A stretch of 64,000 nt of DNA. Origin: an uncultured Flavobacteriales bacterium. Lineage in GTDB: Bacteria > Bacteroidota > Bacteroidia > Flavobacteriales_D > Crocinitomicaceae. The stretch spans positions 1-64,000 of the forward strand of contig CAJAII010000006.1 of assembly GCA_903939755.1 (NCBI GenBank). The letters run 5' to 3'. The notes below the pieces were generated by a model. That model saw nothing but the letters and a program-made list of their open reading frames with translations. It was not told the DNA's origin and made no database searches. Positions 40,361-48,048 of the stretch are shown here, piece after piece (within the stretch, counting starts at the first letter, position 1; every line of letters starts with the position of its first letter). A program made the position numbers and the translations under genes.

Positions 40361-40378
40361 TTATCTAGCTCTAGATAA
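40361..40378. promoter_or_regulatory. 18-bp perfect palindrome at the valS promoter
   Basis: TTATCTAG-CT-CTAGATAA has perfect 8-bp arms and begins five bases upstream of the valS -7 box. It covers the spacer and approaches the expected -33 position. It could be an operator. A hairpin reading is also possible, since TTTTC follows on the minus strand, but the stem is AT-rich. Confidence 0.4.
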
Positions 40379-40405
40379 GAATAGGGAATTCGAATAAGAA
40401 AACTT

Positions 40406-40424
40406 ACACTAAAAAAGTTAGTGT
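40406..40424 (-). terminator. Short hairpin at the DUF1573 gene end
   Basis: ACACTAA and TTAGTGT pair around a 5-base loop. The DUF1573 stop codon lies within the stem, and AAGTTTTCTTATT follows on the minus strand. The stem is weak. Confidence 0.4.
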
Positions 40425-40813
40425 TTTTCCGGTAAAACATTTCCCGAAATAGTCAATACCACAGGTAAGCCAACATTCGATGTAACAGTAATTGTTTTTG
40501 TAAATGGCCCTACACGATACGTATCATAAGAAACAGAAATCTTTCCTTTACCTCGTTTTTTGATCTCTCCCATCGGCTTTTCTGCCGTGGTACAACCACA
40601 GCTTGTTTGCACATTGTCAATAATTACGGGTGTCTTTGATGTATTAATAAATTCAAAAACGAATAACTCCTTACTTGCAAATTCGATATCACCCCGTGCT
40701 ATTTCAACAGTTTTAAACTTAAGACCTTTCTTAACATAACCAGTCGGGTTAGAATTTTGCGCTTGCGCAATTGAAAAGCAAATTGGAATAAGAAATAATA
40801 CTAAAATTTTCAT
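40418..40813 (-). CDS. DUF1573 domain exported protein
   Basis: A 131-residue protein with a signal peptide (about residues 1-18, ending AQAQ). The mature part is one immunoglobulin-like DUF1573 domain with the typical NTSKTPVIIDNVQTSCGCTT motif, then ISVSYDT and TITVTSN strands. The family is common in Bacteroidota and its role is unknown. It lies 13 bases downstream of the Nudix gene, so the two are probably cotranscribed. Confidence 0.9.
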   Translation of the reverse strand: MKILVLFLIPICFSIAQAQNSNPTGYVKKGLKFKTVEIARGDIEFASKELFVFEFINTSKTPVIIDNVQTSCGCTTAEKPMGEIKKRGKGKISVSYDTYRVGPFTKTITVTSNVGLPVVLTISGNVLPEKH

Positions 40814-40826
40814 CGGTTTATATTTT

Positions 40827-41432
40827 TTATAAAGTTACACATTTCAATACTTCAGCGATAGAAGCATAGCTTTTTTTAAGTTTAATTGGAAGCCCACTAG
40901 CACTCACCCAACATGCACTCGTGATGCCCTCTTCCTTCTGAGCCACCAACTTTTCAAACCCATCATAATTCATAAGAAACCAACTTGTTTTCTTAAGATA
41001 AGACTTACCATTCAAAAAATAAACATGATAGGTATTCAATAATTTACTTTTTATTTGAGGTTTATTGATCAAGCCACATTCTTCCATTACCTCGCGCACC
41101 GCTGCATTTTTAGAAGTTTCATTTTTTTCAACTTTACCTTTTGGCAGATCCCATTTATTGTTTCTATGAATAAATAGCATTTCTTTATCGCGAAAAACCA
41201 GACCACCTGCCGCTTTTATTTTTACAAATGACTTGAAAAATCTTTTAAAGGCACGCTTAGGGTCATTCGAAATAATTTGACATTGCTGCGTTGTTACTTC
41301 CACCAATTTTTCCGTTAGACTTTGCAAATCTTGAGGTGAAACAGGTTTCAAGAGGACAGGAACATTTTTTATTTCTTCTGAAACAAAAAAAAGTTGAACA
41401 TTATCAATAAATACTTTATATTTTTGTGCCAT
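40827..41432 (-). CDS. Nudix hydrolase
   Basis: A 201-residue protein. The Nudix box GKVEKNETSKNAAVREVMEECG matches GX5EX7REUXEEXGU completely and lies near residues 107-128; it binds the metal that activates water for pyrophosphate cleavage. The first about 80 residues are a separate N-terminal part. The substrate cannot be read from sequence. I take the ATG at 41432; the in-frame TTG at 41444 is inside pyrE and is unlikely. The start codon shares the CATG with that of divergent pyrE. Confidence 0.9.
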   Translation of the reverse strand: MAQKYKVFIDNVQLFFVSEEIKNVPVLLKPVSPQDLQSLTEKLVEVTTQQCQIISNDPKRAFKRFFKSFVKIKAAGGLVFRDKEMLFIHRNNKWDLPKGKVEKNETSKNAAVREVMEECGLINKPQIKSKLLNTYHVYFLNGKSYLKKTSWFLMNYDGFEKLVAQKEEGITSACWVSASGLPIKLKKSYASIAEVLKCVTL

Positions 41433-42081
41433 GATTAACAACAAAGATACAGCATTTCGAATAGCCGATGAGCTGTTAAAGATAAAAGCTGTAAAACTTC
41501 GCCCGCAAAATCCTTATATATGGGCTTCGGGTTGGAAATCACCTATTTATTGTGACAATAGGATAACATTATCATTTCCCGCTGTAAGAACCTATATTCG
41601 TCAGGAATTCTGCAATGCTATTTTAACACATTACGGTAAACCCGATATTATTGCAGGCGTTGCAACAGGTGGCGTACCGCAAGGCGTGCTAGTTGCTCAA
41701 GAACTTGGTGTTCCATTTATTTACATACGCAGTTCGCCTAAAGAACACGGAATGGGCAATTTAATTGAGGGATTATATGAGAAGGGACAAAAAGTTGTCG
41801 TTGTTGAAGATTTAATCTCAACGGGTGGAAGCAGCTTAAAAGCAGTTGAATCCTTACGAGAATCGGGCTTAATTGTAAAAGGATTAACCGCGATATTCAC
41901 CTATGGATTTTCTTTAGCGGAACGAAGTTTTGAAAAAGCCGAATGTCCTTACATTACCTTAACCGATTATTCAACACTCATAGACCAAGCGTTAAGTGCA
42001 AATTACATAAACGAGGAAGAATTGGTAGAGCTGCATAAATGGAAAGAGAATCCAGAAAAATGGCATAAATCCAAGCCATGA
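41431..42081 (+). CDS. pyrE: Orotate phosphoribosyltransferase
   Basis: The enzyme (216 residues) adds PRPP to orotate to form OMP in pyrimidine synthesis. The PRPP loop VVVVEDLISTGGSSLKAVE is near residue 125. ASGWKSPIYCDNR is the conserved N-terminal segment, and GVATGGVPQGVLVAQEL is also typical. Its ATG overlaps that of the divergent Nudix gene, and it overlaps the next gene by ATGA. pyrR-pyrB is 22 kb away. Confidence 0.96.
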   Translation: MINNKDTAFRIADELLKIKAVKLRPQNPYIWASGWKSPIYCDNRITLSFPAVRTYIRQEFCNAILTHYGKPDIIAGVATGGVPQGVLVAQELGVPFIYIRSSPKEHGMGNLIEGLYEKGQKVVVVEDLISTGGSSLKAVESLRESGLIVKGLTAIFTYGFSLAERSFEKAECPYITLTDYSTLIDQALSANYINEEELVELHKWKENPEKWHKSKP

Positions 42082-42485
42082 TTATTGCAAGCGATCCAAT
42101 TTTAGTAACAGCCACTAAAAAAGAACTTCACGACTTTCTATTAGACTGCAATCATTACGAGAAATTATTACCAAAAGATAAAATCTCAAATTTTATCTCC
42201 ACCGTTTCTGAATGCAGTTTTAAAGTGCAAGGAGGCATCACCATTACCCTAATACAAAACGGCTTCGATTCAAATGGCAATATATTGCTTCGATCCGGCG
42301 AAGGCAGCCCCTTTCCGTTTACCTTAAAAATAAATTTAATAGAGGTATCGGCGGAAACGAGTGGAAACATAGAATTTGACGGAGAACTTACTGCATTTTT
42401 AGCAATGGTAGCTGCCAAACCCTTGCAAAACCTTTTTAATTTTATGGCCGAAAAAATAATTGAAGAATTTACAGTAAAAAACTGA
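42078..42485 (+). CDS. SRPBCC-fold protein downstream of pyrE
   Basis: A protein of 135 residues whose pattern fits a START/SRPBCC helix-grip fold: an N-terminal strand, the CNHYEKLLPKDK helix region, several strands, and a long C-terminal helix LFNFMAEKIIEEF. The ligand is unknown. It overlaps pyrE by four bases (ATGA), so it is coupled to it, and overlaps the convergent birA by 17 bases. No catalytic residues can be named. Confidence 0.75.
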   Translation: MIIASDPILVTATKKELHDFLLDCNHYEKLLPKDKISNFISTVSECSFKVQGGITITLIQNGFDSNGNILLRSGEGSPFPFTLKINLIEVSAETSGNIEFDGELTAFLAMVAAKPLQNLFNFMAEKIIEEFTVKN

Positions 42486-43197
42486 TTTCTTTATTTTTAA
42501 AAGACCTTACGTTTCCTTCTATATTTACTTCAAGTTCTCCATTTTCATTCACACCTACAATTACCCCATCCAATTCGTGAAGTAGGATTTTAAAGCGGAG
42601 CACCTTTTGCAATCCAAATAGGTTACTTGTATATTGCTGTTTCAACAAAGGAGTTTTATTTTCCACAAAAGATATCCAATGATTAAATTGCTGGGTTAAG
42701 CAACTTGACACCTCAGATAGATCAAACACTTTGTCAGCTATAACAGCCATACTAGTTGCGTGCGAATAATTAAAATTCAATTGATTCACATTTAAACCAA
42801 CCCCAAAAATCATCGATTTTATTTTTCCAGCACTCAAACTATTCTCAATTAAAACACCTGCTATTTTTTTGTTATTCACCAAAATATCATTAGGCCATTT
42901 GATAGCGGCATCAATTTGAAATAGCTTCAAGCAATTCACTAAGGCAATAGAAAGGCAGTAATTATACGCTTCTAACTTATCGACTGACACATTGTCGGGA
43001 AAATAGACAAAGCTGCAAAGTATGTTTTTATGAGGCTCAGACTCCCATAACGAGTCCCTTTGGCCTCTTCCTAAGGTTTGTTCATCTGCCAAAATTACTG
43101 CCCCATTTTGACAAAGACCTTTTTCTATAAGGTTGGCAGCAAAATTGTTGGTGGAATCTACCTTATCTAAATGGAAAAATTGACTACCAAAAAACAT
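42469..43197 (-). CDS. birA: Biotin--[acetyl-CoA carboxylase] ligase
   Basis: A 242-residue enzyme that forms biotinyl-AMP and biotinylates carboxylase carriers. GRGQRDSLWES, IKWPNDILV and KIAGVLIE are the biotin/ATP-binding motifs. The N-terminal DNA-binding domain of E. coli BirA is absent, so it is a monofunctional ligase and not the biotin operon repressor. A TACCTTTG box at 43223-43230 (minus) may be its -7 element. Its 3' end overlaps the SRPBCC gene. Confidence 0.93.
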   Translation of the reverse strand: MFFGSQFFHLDKVDSTNNFAANLIEKGLCQNGAVILADEQTLGRGQRDSLWESEPHKNILCSFVYFPDNVSVDKLEAYNYCLSIALVNCLKLFQIDAAIKWPNDILVNNKKIAGVLIENSLSAGKIKSMIFGVGLNVNQLNFNYSHATSMAVIADKVFDLSEVSSCLTQQFNHWISFVENKTPLLKQQYTSNLFGLQKVLRFKILLHELDGVIVGVNENGELEVNIEGNVRSFKNKEISFLL

Positions 43198-43248
43198 TTT
43201 TGTGTATCTATTTGTTATATTCCAAAGGTATAATTAAAATATAAGCTT

Positions 43249-43256
43249 TAGATTTG
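43249..43256 (+). promoter_or_regulatory. -7 box upstream of rsfS-ftsH
   Basis: TAGATTTG matches TAnnTTTG and lies 17 bases before the rsfS ATG, in the divergent birA-rsfS gap. No -33 TTTG is found at 19-21 bp. Confidence 0.4.
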
Positions 43257-43273
43257 TTAACTAGAAAAAATTA

Positions 43274-43651
43274 ATGCGAAAAACGAAAGATACCGAAGCC
43301 TCCGAATTATTAGTGAAGGCTATCGTAGAAGGAATGCAAGAAAATAAAGCAAAAGACATTGTCATTTTAGACTTGCGTAATTTAACCAGTGCTGTTTGTG
43401 ATTTCTTTGTCCTTTGCTCTGGTGATTCGAGTACTCAAGTAGATGGTATAGCCAATTCTATTGCTCGATTCACCCGAAAAGAGTTAAAAGAAAAGCCTTG
43501 GCATATTGAGGGTAAATCAAACAGTGAATGGATCTTACTCGATTATGTGAACGTTGTAAGTCATGTGTTTTATAAAGACGCAAGGAGTTTTTATGAATTA
43601 GAAGACTTATGGGCAGATGCAATTAGAACAGATATTCCAACAATTAATTAA
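43274..43651 (+). CDS. rsfS: Ribosome silencing factor RsfS
   Basis: A 125-residue Iojap/RsfS domain. LLVKAIVEGMQENKAKDIVILDLR is the family opening, and CDFFVLCSGDSSTQVDGIANSI and SEWILLDYVNVVSHVF follow as expected. RsfS binds uL14 on the 50S subunit and blocks 30S joining in starvation. It opens the rsfS-ftsH-DUF2007-cdsA-psd run, five bases before ftsH. Confidence 0.95.
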   Translation: MRKTKDTEASELLVKAIVEGMQENKAKDIVILDLRNLTSAVCDFFVLCSGDSSTQVDGIANSIARFTRKELKEKPWHIEGKSNSEWILLDYVNVVSHVFYKDARSFYELEDLWADAIRTDIPTIN

Positions 43652-43656
43652 TAATT

Positions 43657-45699
43657 ATGGCAAAAGAAAATAAAAAGGGTGGCTTTTCAGTGTATTGGAT
43701 TTATGCCATTTTGGGGGTATCGTTAATAGCATTCCAACTATTTATTAGTGGGGATACTCACGTCTCCATTTCAAGTAAAAAGACACTTTATGCATTAGTA
43801 GAAGGTCATGGAATAAAAAAAATAGAAATAGTAAACCAGACGAGTGTTGATTTTTACTTAAATAAAGAGGGTGTAGATTTCGTCAATAAACAAAAAGGTG
43901 GCGACTATGAAACAATCAAAAAAGCCTTAAAGAAACAAAATCCAGTAAAAGGAAAAGAAATCGTTTTTGAAATAGAAAACATTGGTGATTTAGGTAACTT
44001 TCAGCGTGATTTAGATGACCGAAAAGCGAATTATTCAATCGTAACACGCGTAAATTATCTTTCTCAAATTCTTAGTTACATATTACCATTTGGTATAATC
44101 ATTCTGATTTGGATCTTTGTAATGCGCAGAATGTCAGGTGGCGGTGGCGGTGGTGGCGGAAGCCAAATATTTAACATCGGAAAATCACGTGCTCAAGTTT
44201 ATGACAAAGGGAAATCCACCAACATAACCTTTAAAGATGTTGCTGGTTTAGCGGAAGCAAAAATAGAGATTGTTGAAATTGTTGAGTTTTTAAAGAATCC
44301 AAAAAAATATACTGATATAGGCGCAAAAATCCCCAAAGGAGCTCTATTGGTAGGCCCTCCAGGAACAGGAAAAACCTTGTTAGCAAAAGCAGTGGCTGGC
44401 GAAGCAAAAGTTCCCTTCTTTTCTTTATCCGGTTCTGACTTTGTAGAAATGTTTGTTGGTGTTGGTGCCTCACGTGTTCGTGATTTATTTAAGCAAGCAA
44501 AAGAAAAGGCCCCTTCCATTATATTCATCGATGAAATTGATGCCATTGGTAGAGCGAGAGGGAAAAACAATGGGTTTAATTCAAATGATGAACGCGAAAA
44601 CACACTCAATCAATTACTGACAGAAATGGATGGATTTGGTACTAATTCGGGTGTAATCATATTAGCGGCAACGAATCGTGCAGACGTTTTGGACAGTGCA
44701 TTAATGCGAGCAGGGCGTTTTGACAGACAGATCTATGTGGACATGCCCGATTTAAATGAGCGCAAAGAAATCTTCCAAGTTCATTTAAAACCATTGAAAT
44801 TAGCACCCAATTTAGACATCGATTTCCTATCGAAACAAACACCCGGTTTTTCAGGAGCCGACATAGCAAATCTTTGCAATGAAGCCGCATTAATTGCTGC
44901 AAGAAATGGGAAAAAGAAAGTTGAAAAACAAGACTTTTTAGATGCCGTAGATCGTATTATTGGCGGATTAGAGAAAAAGAATAAAATAATTAGCGTAGAT
45001 GAAAAGAAGGCTATCGCATACCACGAAGCGGGTCATGCAACGATTTCATGGCTACTAGAATATGCACATCCATTAGTTAAAGTAACCATTGTACCACGCG
45101 GACAATCCTTGGGAGCAGCATGGTACCTACCGGATGAAAGAAGCATTACCACTACCGAACAATTGCTAGATCAAATGTGCTCAGCATTAGGTGGAAGAGC
45201 CGCAGAACAATTAACATTTGGAAAAATAAGCACTGGCGCTTTGAGTGATTTAGAAAAAGTTACCAAACAAGCTTATGCTATGGTTTCGATTTATGGCTTA
45301 AACAAGAAAGTGGGAAATGTTTCCTACTATGATTCCCAAGGAAGGGATTCATTTACGAAGCCCTATTCAGAAGACACAGCAAGAATAATCGATCAAGAAG
45401 TCAGCGCGTTGATAGAACAGCAATACAAACGAGCACTTGAGACCTTAACTAAGCATCAGGACAAGTTGATTTTATTAGCCGATAAATTATTAAAAACAGA
45501 AGTTATTTTTAAAGAAGATTTAGAAATCATCTTTGGAAAAAGAATTTGGGACAAAGATCAATTATTAGAGGACGCAACAGAGGCAACGATTAAACCGAAA
45601 CCAAAAAGGATTCCAAAGAAAGCTATTGCTGCTCCTGATTCAACAACTGATTTAACGACTGATTCAACCATCGAAACAAGCACTGAACCCAATGAATGA
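43657..45699 (+). CDS. ftsH: ATP-dependent zinc metalloprotease FtsH
   Basis: A protein of 680 residues, a hexameric inner-membrane protease of misfolded and regulatory proteins. Membrane helices lie near residues 10-28 and 130-152. A Gly-rich linker follows (residues 157-168). Walker A GPPGTGKT is near 233, and Walker B IIFIDEID near 288. The zinc site HEAGH has H456, E457 and H460. The tail after about residue 640 is low-complexity, with Pro/Lys and then Thr/Ser/Asp-rich residues. The stop overlaps the next start (ATGAATGA). Confidence 0.97.
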   Translation: MAKENKKGGFSVYWIYAILGVSLIAFQLFISGDTHVSISSKKTLYALVEGHGIKKIEIVNQTSVDFYLNKEGVDFVNKQKGGDYETIKKALKKQNPVKGKEIVFEIENIGDLGNFQRDLDDRKANYSIVTRVNYLSQILSYILPFGIIILIWIFVMRRMSGGGGGGGGSQIFNIGKSRAQVYDKGKSTNITFKDVAGLAEAKIEIVEIVEFLKNPKKYTDIGAKIPKGALLVGPPGTGKTLLAKAVAGEAKVPFFSLSGSDFVEMFVGVGASRVRDLFKQAKEKAPSIIFIDEIDAIGRARGKNNGFNSNDERENTLNQLLTEMDGFGTNSGVIILAATNRADVLDSALMRAGRFDRQIYVDMPDLNERKEIFQVHLKPLKLAPNLDIDFLSKQTPGFSGADIANLCNEAALIAARNGKKKVEKQDFLDAVDRIIGGLEKKNKIISVDEKKAIAYHEAGHATISWLLEYAHPLVKVTIVPRGQSLGAAWYLPDERSITTTEQLLDQMCSALGGRAAEQLTFGKISTGALSDLEKVTKQAYAMVSIYGLNKKVGNVSYYDSQGRDSFTKPYSEDTARIIDQEVSALIEQQYKRALETLTKHQDKLILLADKLLKTEVIFKEDLEIIFGKRIWDKDQLLEDATEATIKPKPKRIPKKAIAAPDSTTDLTTDSTIETSTEPNE

Positions 45700-45895
45700 C
45701 TTAGTCAGTTTACTAAATACCACCGATCGATTTTATTTCGAGATTTGTAAAGATTTACTTATGAATAATGAAATTGAATTTCGAGAAAGGAACACAGTAG
45801 ACAGCATGTATCAAAATTTTGGGGTCTACGAGCTATATGTTCATTCAAAAGAGTTAGAAAAAGCGAAACATCTAATCGATAACACCAATGAATAA
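45692..45895 (+). CDS. DUF2007-like small protein
   Basis: A 67-residue protein with an alpha-beta pattern as in DUF2007 (putative signal-transducing) proteins, ending YELYVHSKELEKAKHLI. Its function is unknown. It overlaps ftsH by eight bases and cdsA by eight, so it is tightly coupled with both. A role in FtsH or phospholipid control is a guess from position only. Confidence 0.75.
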   Translation: MNDLVSLLNTTDRFYFEICKDLLMNNEIEFRERNTVDSMYQNFGVYELYVHSKELEKAKHLIDNTNE

Positions 45896-46709
45896 CTTGG
45901 TGACTCGATCAATAACAGGATTGATCTTTGTAACCATCGTTATCGGTTCAATTCTTTGGGGTCCTTACGCTCAAGCTCTTGTATTTTCAGTTTTCATGCT
46001 CATTGGATTACTTGAATTTTATCGATTATTTAAAAATCACCCCTTACTAAATATTAGTAAAGAAATAGGCGTATTTATCGGTGTATTCATTTTCGTATTA
46101 CTAGTTGGCATTAGTATGAAAACATTACCAGTATTATCCATTGCATTTATTTTCCCCTTATTTTTCACCTTAGTTTTGGTTGAATTATGGAAAAAACATG
46201 CCAATCCCATAATCAATATATCCGTATTGGTATTTGGGATAATCTATGTGGTAATACCTTTTTATTTAACCATTGATTTAAATTTAAGAAACACCTTCGT
46301 TTTACCAAGTATGGTTGGAATGTTTCTATTGATCTGGACAAACGACACCTTTGCCTATATAACAGGACGATTATTCGGAAAAACGAAATTATTCGAACGT
46401 ATTTCCCCAAAAAAGACATGGGAAGGAACCATCGGAGGAATCGTTATGACACTTCTATTAGGCTATATTATTGGAGGATACATCAATGAAGGGCACATTC
46501 TCTTTTGGATGATATCCGCTGCGATCATTGCACCAGGATCAATCTTTGGTGACTTATTAGAATCATTATTTAAAAGAAGTTTACAAATAAAAGATTCCGG
46601 AAGTATCCTTCCTGGTCACGGAGGGATTTTGGATCGATTTGACTCCGCCTTATTTTCTATCCCATTTTTTTATTGCTGGAGCATGGTTTATTCTTATTGG
46701 TTGTCTTAG
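45888..46709 (+). CDS. cdsA: Phosphatidate cytidylyltransferase
   Basis: A 273-residue membrane enzyme with about eight helices, making CDP-diacylglycerol from phosphatidic acid and CTP. The C-terminal signature includes SPKKTWEGTIGG near residue 175 and SIFGDLLESLFKR then KDSGSILPGHGGILDR, the CDP-alcohol synthase motif. The start overlaps the preceding stop (ATGAATAA). Psd follows 48 bases downstream in the same pathway. Confidence 0.95.
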   Translation: MNNLVTRSITGLIFVTIVIGSILWGPYAQALVFSVFMLIGLLEFYRLFKNHPLLNISKEIGVFIGVFIFVLLVGISMKTLPVLSIAFIFPLFFTLVLVELWKKHANPIINISVLVFGIIYVVIPFYLTIDLNLRNTFVLPSMVGMFLLIWTNDTFAYITGRLFGKTKLFERISPKKTWEGTIGGIVMTLLLGYIIGGYINEGHILFWMISAAIIAPGSIFGDLLESLFKRSLQIKDSGSILPGHGGILDRFDSALFSIPFFYCWSMVYSYWLS

Positions 46710-46757
46710 AAAGTTCAGAAAGTTGCCCACGTCGATCTAATTTATTAATTTCCCGAC

Positions 46758-47426
46758 ATGAAATTTCATAGAGAGGGATATTCAATCCTATTAATTTCTT
46801 CCATTGCATCGCTAATTATTGGTATTGCCAACTATTTTCTGGTACTAAAAAATTTACATTGTATCGTTTTTTGGGCAATAGAAGTAATCAATTTAATATT
46901 CTTTATTTTAATAGTTCAGTTTTTCAGGATACCAAAAAGACAAAAAACCTATAAAGACGATGAAATAGTTTGCCCAGCTGACGGTGAAATTGTAGTTATT
47001 GAAGAAACCTTAGAAACTGAATATTTCAATGATACTAGAATTCAAGTTTCAATTTTCATGTCACCATTGAATGTTCATGCGAACTATTACCCAGTTAATG
47101 GTGTCGTAAATTATCAAAAATATCACCCGGGAAAATTTTTAGTTGCATGGCATCCTAAAAGCAGTACAGAAAATGAACGCTCCACCATGGTGATTAAAAC
47201 GAAGGAAGGACAAGAAGTACTGGTTAGACAAATAGCAGGTGCAGTTGCACGACGAATTTGTTACTACAACGAAGTTGGAAGCATTGCAAAACAAGGAGAA
47301 GAATTCGGTTTTATCAAGTTTGGCTCAAGAATTGATGTTTTCTTGCCTAAGAATACGGAGCTTTCCATTTCAATTGGAGATAAAGTTAAATCGAAATTGA
47401 CAATACTTGGAAAGATAACTAATTAA
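46758..47426 (+). CDS. psd: Phosphatidylserine decarboxylase, short type
   Basis: A protein of 222 residues with two N-terminal membrane segments (about residues 10-55). CPADGEIVVIEE, FMSPLNVHANYYPVNG and the C-terminal FGFIKFGSRIDVF are typical of the short Psd group. In the last motif the GS pair is the self-cleavage site that yields the pyruvoyl cofactor. It makes phosphatidylethanolamine, the main lipid of this phylum. pssA is not in the window. Confidence 0.92.
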   Translation: MKFHREGYSILLISSIASLIIGIANYFLVLKNLHCIVFWAIEVINLIFFILIVQFFRIPKRQKTYKDDEIVCPADGEIVVIEETLETEYFNDTRIQVSIFMSPLNVHANYYPVNGVVNYQKYHPGKFLVAWHPKSSTENERSTMVIKTKEGQEVLVRQIAGAVARRICYYNEVGSIAKQGEEFGFIKFGSRIDVFLPKNTELSISIGDKVKSKLTILGKITN

Positions 47427-47452
47427 TTTATAACTTTACAAAAAACAAAATC

Positions 47453-47662
47453 ATGAAAAAATTACTTTTAGTATTGACATTAAGCACATTTGTTGCTCCA
47501 ATGGCAATTAATACCTATGCAGCAGCAAATGGTATTAAGGTTGAATTAAATGATGATGACAAGAAAAAGAAACGTAAGAAAAAGAAATCTTGTTGTGCAT
47601 CAGAAACTAAATCTTGTGGCGCAGGCGAACAAAAAGCTTGTTGTACTAAGAAACCGAATTAA
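47453..47662 (+). CDS. Small exported Lys/Cys-rich protein, unknown
   Basis: A 69-residue protein with a clear signal peptide (about residues 1-23, ending TYAA). The mature part of about 45 residues has an Asp patch, then KKKKRKKKK, then five cysteines (SCC, SC, CC) among Lys, Ser and Glu. It could bind metal or be oxidised in the periplasm, but no family was recognised. It is 27 bases after psd, followed by a terminator, so it likely ends that operon. Confidence 0.7.
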   Translation: MKKLLLVLTLSTFVAPMAINTYAAANGIKVELNDDDKKKKRKKKKSCCASETKSCGAGEQKACCTKKPN

Positions 47663-47676
47663 TTTAAACTAAGATT

Positions 47677-47710
47677 AAAAAAAACCACCTTACTGGTGGT
47701 TTTTTTTTTA
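47677..47710 (+). terminator. Rho-independent terminator after the psd operon
   Basis: AACCACC and GGTGGTT pair around TTACT or a similar short loop, preceded by an A-run and followed by at least nine T. Confidence 0.88.
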
Positions 47711-47729
47711 ATTCAAATTTAATTCAAAT

Positions 47730-48048
47730 GACTATCGTCCGATAAAAATCGGACTTTATTTGTTTTGTCCTTTTATCTTGATACTACGGCAAGCTCAGCA
47801 CAAGTACAAAAGAACGAAAAAATCAATTCTCGATTGAAGCCGTGCATCTCAACTACGCTCGATGCCCTTTAAGTGAATCGAGCGGAGCCGATAGACACTT
47901 TTATCAAACGACATACCGAAACGCCGGTACTTTTCGGTATCACTTACATTTCGTAATTTTCTTCATCCTCTCTTTGCCAATCGAGACGAAAAAAAAGAGC
48001 ATTAAATACGATTTTTATACAATTCACTTTTTTTTATCTAGCACTGAT
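47730..48048. repeat. Non-coding stem-loop island framed by a 10-bp direct repeat
   Basis: The gap from 47663 to 48047 holds no credible gene. TAATTCAAAT occurs at 47710-47719, 47720-47729 and again at 48049-48058, framing 319 bp. Inside are three dyads: GTCCGAT-AAAA-ATCGGAC (47737-47754), CTACGCTCGAT with ATCGAGCGGAG (47853-47887, one mismatch) and ATACCGAAA with TTTCGGTAT (47913-47940). Local G+C is visibly higher than in nearby gaps, as in interspersed repeats of related genomes. No terminal inverted repeats match, so a MITE is not shown. Confidence 0.5.

Noticed and set aside
47730-48048. A tRNA or other structured RNA gene in the long gap.
   Set aside because: No cloverleaf or anticodon arm could be built; the dyads look like short stem-loops.
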